From the NCBI GenBank assembly GCA_903867845.1, contig CAIPSZ010000003.1:1-10087 (forward strand): a DNA stretch of 10,087 nt. The letters run 5' to 3'. Under the pieces are notes generated by a model. It did no database searches. It was not told the origin of the DNA and saw only the letters and a list, made by a program, of their open reading frames with translations. The position numbers and the translations under genes are program-made. Origin of the DNA: Candidatus Kerfeldbacteria bacterium (lineage in GTDB: Bacteria; Patescibacteriota; Patescibacteriia; PEXW01). Positions 5,472 to 10,087 of the stretch are shown in pieces. The stretch's first letter is position 1. Every line of letters starts with the position of its first letter.

Positions 5472-6116
5472 ATGACCCTTGCAGAAAATCTTCATACCAT
5501 TTGGCACTGGCGCTGGCTCGTGCTCATCGTCGTGGTTGTCCCGACGATTGCGGCAATCATCTTCGCGCAAACTCGGCCGACCAAGTACACGACGTCGATT
5601 GCGTTCACCGTGAACCGGGTGAACAACCAGGTGAACACGAAGGACTACCAGTACGACGGCTACTACGCCTTGCAAGCATCCGACCTCTTCTCTGATACGG
5701 TGGTGAGCTGGTTCCTAACGCCGTCAGTGATTGTGGATATTTACAACACGGCAAATGTTCCTGCTGACGTTACCGACCTTACCGCGCTCACCTCACGTTT
5801 CAATATTAAGAAGTACTCTTCGCAGAACATCGTCGTGAAGTACAGCGTGGGGAACAAGGATGATGCAATGAAACTCGCGACGGCTATTATCCAAACCGTC
5901 GGCACCAAGGCTGCGCAGCTCAACCAAACCGCTGATGCGAAAGCGATATACGCAGTTAATGGCTCAACCCCGGTAACGGTCAAAGATAGCAAGCAGCTTC
6001 CCATTGTCGGCGCGGTCGGTTTCATCATTGGCGCGTTCTTGGCCACGCTCCTCATTGGCCTACTCGAAGCACTACGCAAGCCAGGATCCAGCCACAACGA
6101 GTCAGCTCACCCGTAA
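5472..6116 (+). CDS. Wzz/PCP-like chain-length determinant protein without kinase domain (214 aa)
   Basis: Likely an inner-membrane polysaccharide co-polymerase that sets chain length or assists export of the glycan made by the neighbouring GTs. Topology is typical: a short cytoplasmic N-terminus with LAENLHTIWHWRW, a membrane span at about 14-32, an extracytoplasmic domain at about 35-175, and a second span at about 177-198 (PIVGAVGFIIGAFLATLLIG) followed by basic residues. It is shorter than enterobacterial Wzz (usually over 300 residues), like the small YveK/CapA-type subunits. No Walker motifs or Tyr cluster are present, so it is not a fused BY-kinase, and none is seen nearby. ATG 5472 has no clear Shine-Dalgarno site. 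The stop TAA overlaps the ribosome site of the next gene. Confidence 0.8.
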   Translation: MTLAENLHTIWHWRWLVLIVVVVPTIAAIIFAQTRPTKYTTSIAFTVNRVNNQVNTKDYQYDGYYALQASDLFSDTVVSWFLTPSVIVDIYNTANVPADVTDLTALTSRFNIKKYSSQNIVVKYSVGNKDDAMKLATAIIQTVGTKAAQLNQTADAKAIYAVNGSTPVTVKDSKQLPIVGAVGFIIGAFLATLLIGLLEALRKPGSSHNESAHP

Positions 6117-6120
6117 GGAA
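6115..6120 (+). promoter_or_regulatory. Ribosome binding site overlapping the upstream stop
   Basis: AAGGAA begins within the TAA stop (6114-6116) of the chain-length protein and lies 5-6 nt before ATG 6126. It is the only clear Shine-Dalgarno site seen in the plus-strand operon and sets the start of the second glycosyltransferase. Confidence 0.7.
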
Positions 6121-6125
6121 CGCCT

Positions 6126-7199
6126 ATGCGCCTTGGCGTTGACCTCCGCTGCATGACCGAGGGGGAGCAAGGCGGGATTGCCACCTACGCTCGCGAACTC
6201 ATTCACCGTCTGCCGAGTCACTTGGGTGGGTTTTCGTGTACGGGCATCGTTACGGGCCGAAGCGTCCGTACGCCAGATGTTGGCTTTCCCGTCCAGCACC
6301 TTCGCTGGCCGAACAAGCTCACGAACGCGTCGCTCATTGCCCTGCACCAACCGAAGCTCGACCAGCGCATTGGCGCAGACGTGTTCTTCGCACCCACGCC
6401 AAAGTACCTGGCACTCCTGCCGAAAACCCCGCTCACCCTCACCGTCCACGACGTTTCGTTTCTGGAGCACCCAGAGTACTTCACCACCCGTCAGCGCTTC
6501 TGGCATACGTGGTTACGGTTCCCAGCCTTACTCAAACGTGCGGCACGCATCATTGCTGTGTCCGAGTACACCGCTCGCGATCTCATTCGGCTTTTCCCAT
6601 TTGTGCAAGAAAAAGTTCGGGTTATTGGTTCAGGGGCAGACCACGTTCCCGCTGGGCAGCACGCACCACTTCCAAATTTTCCCGTGCAGTACTTGCTAGC
6701 CTTTGCCCCACGCGAAACCCGAAAGAACATTGCGAACCTCCTCCTCGCGCACCAGCAGGCATTTCCGAAACATCGCATTCCACTCGTCCTTGTTGGTTCG
6801 GGGAGCGTGCCCGCCCAAGATGGCGTGATGCACATTCCGTACCTACAGCCAGAAGCGCTCTGGCGCGCTCTGGCAAATGCACTAGCATTCATCTACCCGT
6901 CACTGTACGAAGGCTTTGGCTTTCCGCCATTGGAAGCAATGGCGCTGGATGTTCCCGTCATCTGCAGCCACGTCACCAGCTTGCCGGCTGTCGTTGGAGA
7001 CGCCGCGCTCCTGGTTGACCCTTGGGATCCGGCGGATATAGCTGAAGCCATGGTGACGCTCGTGCAGGATAGTGCATTGCGTCAAACCTTCATTCAGCAC
7101 GGGCAAGCGCGGGTGAAGCACTTTACCTGGGAACGATGTGCCGAGCAAACCGCAGCAGTCATTCGTGAAACCATACCCACCTATGCGCATCGGGATTGA
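6126..7199 (+). CDS. GT4 glycosyltransferase, MtfB-like (357 aa)
   Basis: A full-length GT-B fold enzyme predicted to add a sugar to the lipid-linked or surface glycan in the cytoplasm. It starts MRLGVDLRCMTEGEQGGIAT, the usual glycine-rich N-terminal loop with Tyr21. It has the mid-domain signature TVHDVSFLEHPEYF (106-119), the linker IIAVSEYTARDLI (142-154), the Arg-Lys-Asn of the donor loop (199-201), and the E-x7-E motif (Glu262, Glu270) in YPSLYEGFGFPPLEAMALD. These signatures match the GT4 MtfB-like mannosyltransferase group; donor and acceptor are unknown. Start 6126 is supported by AAGGA. Its stop TGA (7197-7199) lies inside the next gene, giving a 17-nt overlap. It resembles the next gene in motif order, so the two are probably old paralogues. 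Confidence 0.92.
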   Translation: MRLGVDLRCMTEGEQGGIATYARELIHRLPSHLGGFSCTGIVTGRSVRTPDVGFPVQHLRWPNKLTNASLIALHQPKLDQRIGADVFFAPTPKYLALLPKTPLTLTVHDVSFLEHPEYFTTRQRFWHTWLRFPALLKRAARIIAVSEYTARDLIRLFPFVQEKVRVIGSGADHVPAGQHAPLPNFPVQYLLAFAPRETRKNIANLLLAHQQAFPKHRIPLVLVGSGSVPAQDGVMHIPYLQPEALWRALANALAFIYPSLYEGFGFPPLEAMALDVPVICSHVTSLPAVVGDAALLVDPWDPADIAEAMVTLVQDSALRQTFIQHGQARVKHFTWERCAEQTAAVIRETIPTYAHRD

Positions 7200-8325
7200 C
7201 GCTAGATTTTACGGAAGTGCTGGAAAAGGACTCGGTCGGTACACCGAACGGCTCATCGCGCACTTGGAGCAGATTGCTCCACCAAATGACGACTTCGTCA
7301 TTTTCCTCCAACAGGAAAGTTGGGACGCCTACCAGCCCGCGAACCCGCGTTTCCATAAGGTACGCGCGGACTTTCGCTGGTACAGCCTGGCCGAGCAGCG
7401 GCAGATGCCAGCACTCGTCCGGTCGGCAAAGCTGGACCTCATGCACTACCCCCACTTCAACGTCCCACTGCTCACGCCTTCGCCCTTCGTCGTTACCATC
7501 CACGACCTCATTCTCACGCACTTTCCCACGCGCCGCGCCACCACCCTCGGGCCAGCGCTGTACTGGTTCAAGCACCTCGCGTACCGAATCACCTTGAGCC
7601 GTGCAGTGGCTCGGGCAAGCCACATCCTTACCGTTTCCCAGTTCACGGCGTTTGACATTCAGAAGTACTTTGGCTACGACCCGAAGAAAATTAGCGTCAC
7701 CTACGAAGCGGTCGACACCTTCCCCAAACCCGCATCCAATGACCAGGAGGTGTTGCGGCATCTTGCAGTACCCGGTCGCTACCTCCTCTACGTTGGGAAC
7801 GCGTACCCGCACAAGAACTTAGAAGCGCTCGTACACCTCCTCCAGCTACTCCCGCAAAAGTACGCCGACCTGCACGTCGTCATCGTCGGGCGGCCAGACT
7901 ACTTCCTCACCCGGTTGCAGCAGCTCGTCGCCAGCACGCACCTGCAGGAGCGCGTGCACTTCCCTGGCTACGTAACCGATGCCGAGTTAGGAAGCCTCTA
8001 CCGTAACGCGCACGCGTACATCTTCCCGAGTTTGTACGAAGGGTTCGGGCTACCCCCACTGGAAGCTATGGCCCAGGGCACGCCCGTCATTTCTTCCAAC
8101 GCATCCTGCATGCCAGAGATCCTCGGTGACGCGGCACTCTACTTCAATCCCAAAGATACGCGTGGTATGCTGGCAGCACTTGAACGCCTGGATGTGGAAC
8201 CGAATTTGCGCCCGCAGCTGGTTGACAAAGGCCGACAGCGCGTAGCGCAGTACTCGTGGAAAAACCTTGCCGCAACTACGCTCCAGGTGTACCACTCAAG
8301 TGCACAATCACCCCATGAAGTTTAG
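7183..8325 (+). CDS. GT4 glycosyltransferase, MtfB-like (380 aa)
   Basis: The second complete MtfB-like GT4 enzyme of the operon. The N-terminus MRIGIDARFYGSAGKGLGRY is the canonical acceptor-domain glycine loop, which selects ATG 7183 over an in-frame GTG at 7138 that adds 15 residues antithetic to the family. Further signatures are VVTIHDLILTHFPTRR (103-118), ILTVSQFTAFDI (148-159), ISVTYEAVD, LLYVGNAYPHKN (donor-loop Lys211), and the E-x7-E pair Glu286/Glu294 in FPSLYEGFGLPPLEAMAQGT. It ends with MPEILGDAALYFNP, which is typical. The start lies in the previous gene (17-nt overlap) and has no obvious Shine-Dalgarno site, implying translational coupling. The stop overlaps the DUF4012 gene by 11 nt. 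The sugar specificity cannot be read from sequence. Confidence 0.93.
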   Translation: MRIGIDARFYGSAGKGLGRYTERLIAHLEQIAPPNDDFVIFLQQESWDAYQPANPRFHKVRADFRWYSLAEQRQMPALVRSAKLDLMHYPHFNVPLLTPSPFVVTIHDLILTHFPTRRATTLGPALYWFKHLAYRITLSRAVARASHILTVSQFTAFDIQKYFGYDPKKISVTYEAVDTFPKPASNDQEVLRHLAVPGRYLLYVGNAYPHKNLEALVHLLQLLPQKYADLHVVIVGRPDYFLTRLQQLVASTHLQERVHFPGYVTDAELGSLYRNAHAYIFPSLYEGFGLPPLEAMAQGTPVISSNASCMPEILGDAALYFNPKDTRGMLAALERLDVEPNLRPQLVDKGRQRVAQYSWKNLAATTLQVYHSSAQSPHEV

Positions 8326-10087
8326 CAACACCCAATCGAATATTCCTGACGAAAACGTCCTGGACTTGCGCACCCCGCGCACACCAGTGGGGAGCACGCC
8401 AGACGCCGAGACGTCGCGGCGCAAGCACGTAGACTTCCTGAGCGCCGTTGAGGATGGCGAGCACGCCATGCAGAAGAAATTTTCTGCGTGGTTTACCCGC
8501 ACGCCTAATCAGAAGCCGCCAATTGACACTGAGCCAGATTTGCCTGAAGTTCCAGAGCCAGCGCCGATGCCACCTGTGGTGCGAAGAACCTTGTCACCTG
8601 CACCACCAAAAGCAACCATGCCGAGTGCTGGACCAGTGCGCTGGGGACCCGCCATACGCTTCGGCACTTTCGTCGGCCTCTTCCTGCTCGTGGTCATTGG
8701 CGCGCGGTTTGTGGGTAGCGTGCAGAAGGTGAAGGGTGACGTGCTCGGTACCTCTGCCGAAGCATTGCAGAACATTGTTTCGGCAACCACGGCGGCGCAG
8801 AACCTGCAGTTTGGTACGTCCAAGACCGACTTCACTGCTGCGCACGATGCGTTCGTTGCCGCCGAACAGCAGCTGGAAGGTGTCGCGGGAACACTGAAAG
8901 ACCTACCGGGTGCAGGGAAGATTTCGCGTGCCGAATCACTCCTCCAAGCTGGGCAAGCTATCACCAGTGCGGCAACGTACCTTGCGGATGGTGCCACGGC
9001 ACTGGGGACGACCGCTCCCGCAAATTCCACGCCGCTCTTGGAAGTCATCAAGCAATTCCACCAGAGTTTGAATCCGGCTAGTTTGGAGCTGCAAAAAGCA
9101 GCGATCTTGCTGCAGCAGGTGCAGGTGAACGATTTGCCCGAGCAGTACCGCCAGACCTTCAGCGACATCAAGTCCCAGCTCCCGAGCATGCAGCTGCAGT
9201 TCCAGCGCTTGCGCCAGGTAGGGGACTTCCTGCAGCAATTCCTGGCTGCCGATGGAACCACGAAGCACTACCTCATGGCATTCCAGAACACGAATGAAAT
9301 TCGTCCCACGGGTGGGTTCCTGGGGAGCCTGGCCATTGTCGACGTGCAGAATGGCAGCGTGCAAAAGGTGAACGTACCATCCGGTGGCGTCTACGACTTG
9401 AGCGGTCAGACGAGCTTGCGCTTCATTGCCCCGCAACCCCTGCAGCTCATCCAGCCCAACTGGAACTTGCAGGATGCGAACTGGTTCCCAGATTTTCCCA
9501 CGTCCGCCAAGAAAATTCTTCAGTTCTACAACTCTACGGGTGATGCAGCGGTGGATGGCGTGATCGCGGTAACCCCGGCCGTGCTCGAATCGTTCCTGCA
9601 GCTCACCGGCCCGGTGACTGTCCCGGAAATTGGCGTGACGTTTACCGCCGACAACTTGCAGACCCAACTGCAGACCATTATCAACCAGGAGAAAGCGCAG
9701 GATATTACCAAACCCAAGTTGGTGCTGGGTTACCTGACGCCGAAAATCCTAGAACGTGTCTTCGCCCTGCCGCAGACGCAGCTGTGGCAAATGCTGGGCA
9801 CGTTGCAGAACCACCTCATTAGCCGCGACGTGCAAATGTACTTCACCGATGCCAGCGCCGAGCAAACCATTTCGGATCTTGGCTGGGGTGGTCAGCTACG
9901 GACGACGGACCGCGACTTCGTGCACCTGAGCCGCGCCAATATGGGTGGCGGCAAAACCGATGGCGTCATTGACGAAGTGGATAACCATGATGTGAGCGTC
10001 GCGAGTGACGGCACCATCACGGACACGCTCACCATCATCCGCAAAGATAATGGCCAAGCGAATGATGTGTTCACCAAAGACGTGAAC
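8315..10087 (+). CDS. DUF4012-domain membrane protein (591 residues visible, C-terminus beyond window)
   Basis: The frame from ATG 8315 is open to the right edge (591 codons, no stop). Residues 1-113 are polar, probably cytoplasmic, with a Pro-rich stretch at 67-107. A single membrane span lies at about 114-134 (RFGTFVGLFLLVVIGARFVG), followed by a Gln/Ala-rich probably helical, coiled-coil-like region at 145-310. The DUF4012 core begins at 319: AFQNTNEIRPTGGFLGS (322-338), NWFPDFPTSA (389-398), DGVIAVTP (414-421), LTGPVTVPEIG (430-440), ISRDVQMYF (502-510), GWGGQL and SRANMGGGKTD (539-549). This motif order is characteristic of the family. Its biochemical role is not established; co-location with GTs and a chain-length protein suggests cell-surface glycan assembly or attachment outside the membrane. 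It overlaps the upstream GT by 11 nt without a clear ribosome site. Confidence 0.93.
   Translation, partial: MKFSNTQSNIPDENVLDLRTPRTPVGSTPDAETSRRKHVDFLSAVEDGEHAMQKKFSAWFTRTPNQKPPIDTEPDLPEVPEPAPMPPVVRRTLSPAPPKATMPSAGPVRWGPAIRFGTFVGLFLLVVIGARFVGSVQKVKGDVLGTSAEALQNIVSATTAAQNLQFGTSKTDFTAAHDAFVAAEQQLEGVAGTLKDLPGAGKISRAESLLQAGQAITSAATYLADGATALGTTAPANSTPLLEVIKQFHQSLNPASLELQKAAILLQQVQVNDLPEQYRQTFSDIKSQLPSMQLQFQRLRQVGDFLQQFLAADGTTKHYLMAFQNTNEIRPTGGFLGSLAIVDVQNGSVQKVNVPSGGVYDLSGQTSLRFIAPQPLQLIQPNWNLQDANWFPDFPTSAKKILQFYNSTGDAAVDGVIAVTPAVLESFLQLTGPVTVPEIGVTFTADNLQTQLQTIINQEKAQDITKPKLVLGYLTPKILERVFALPQTQLWQMLGTLQNHLISRDVQMYFTDASAEQTISDLGWGGQLRTTDRDFVHLSRANMGGGKTDGVIDEVDNHDVSVASDGTITDTLTIIRKDNGQANDVFTKDVN

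Noticed and set aside
6236..7018. Plus-strand 260-codon frame inside the second glycosyltransferase
   Set aside because: It is a +2-type shadow frame, Arg/Pro/His-rich, and conflicts with the clear GT4 motifs in the other frame.
7197..7202. TGA read as glycine (code 25, Gracilibacteria/Absconditabacteria)
   Set aside because: No other gene contains in-frame TGA, including the 591-codon DUF4012 frame, and TGA fits as a normal stop here.
8509..9667. Long minus-strand frames (250 and 243 codons) under the DUF4012 gene
   Set aside because: They are mirror frames of a strongly supported family member in GC-rich DNA, with low-complexity Ser/Cys or Leu/Gln-rich products.

Overview
This window looks like two unrelated pieces of DNA joined near position 4,770. 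The left part (1 to about 4,770) is a tightly packed, leftward-transcribed (minus strand) cassette of a tailed phage. It encodes a cut-off tail-fibre-like protein, a 29-residue micro-ORF, a beta-rich structural protein, a 578-residue tail/baseplate-type protein with four C-terminal repeats, a cysteine-containing structural protein, and two small proteins. A stretch with hairpins and a rho-independent terminator follows, then a very basic 46-residue protein and an AT-richer gene that leaves the window. Almost every phage gene touches or overlaps its neighbour by 0-4 nt.

The right part (about 4,770 to 10,087) runs rightward (plus strand) and reads as one surface-polysaccharide operon. It holds the C-terminal half of a GT4 glycosyltransferase, a small two-membrane-span chain-length-determinant-like (Wzz/PCP) protein, two consecutive MtfB-like GT4 glycosyltransferases, and a DUF4012 membrane protein that is open at the right edge. 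Gaps are 16 and 9 nt, then overlaps of 17 and 11 nt. The GTs would add sugars to a lipid-linked or surface glycan, and the PCP protein would influence its length or export. DUF4012 has no established biochemical role but is found beside such genes. DUF4012 plus short, dense GT operons suggests Candidate Phyla Radiation/Patescibacteria, with Actinobacteria possible; this is inference from family knowledge. The standard genetic code fits all genes.

At the joint both divergent genes lose their N-termini at the same place, and each open frame continues antisense through the other gene. No integrase or attachment site is visible. An assembly or library chimera is the simplest explanation; illegitimate recombination between a phage and a bacterial glycan locus is the interesting alternative.

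The features least explained by known families are: a possible ~110-nt structured RNA or attenuated leader at 287-396 (minus), the 29-aa micro-ORF at 3984-4073, the acid-free 46-aa protein at 130-270, and the ~38-residue tandem repeats at 1659-2081.
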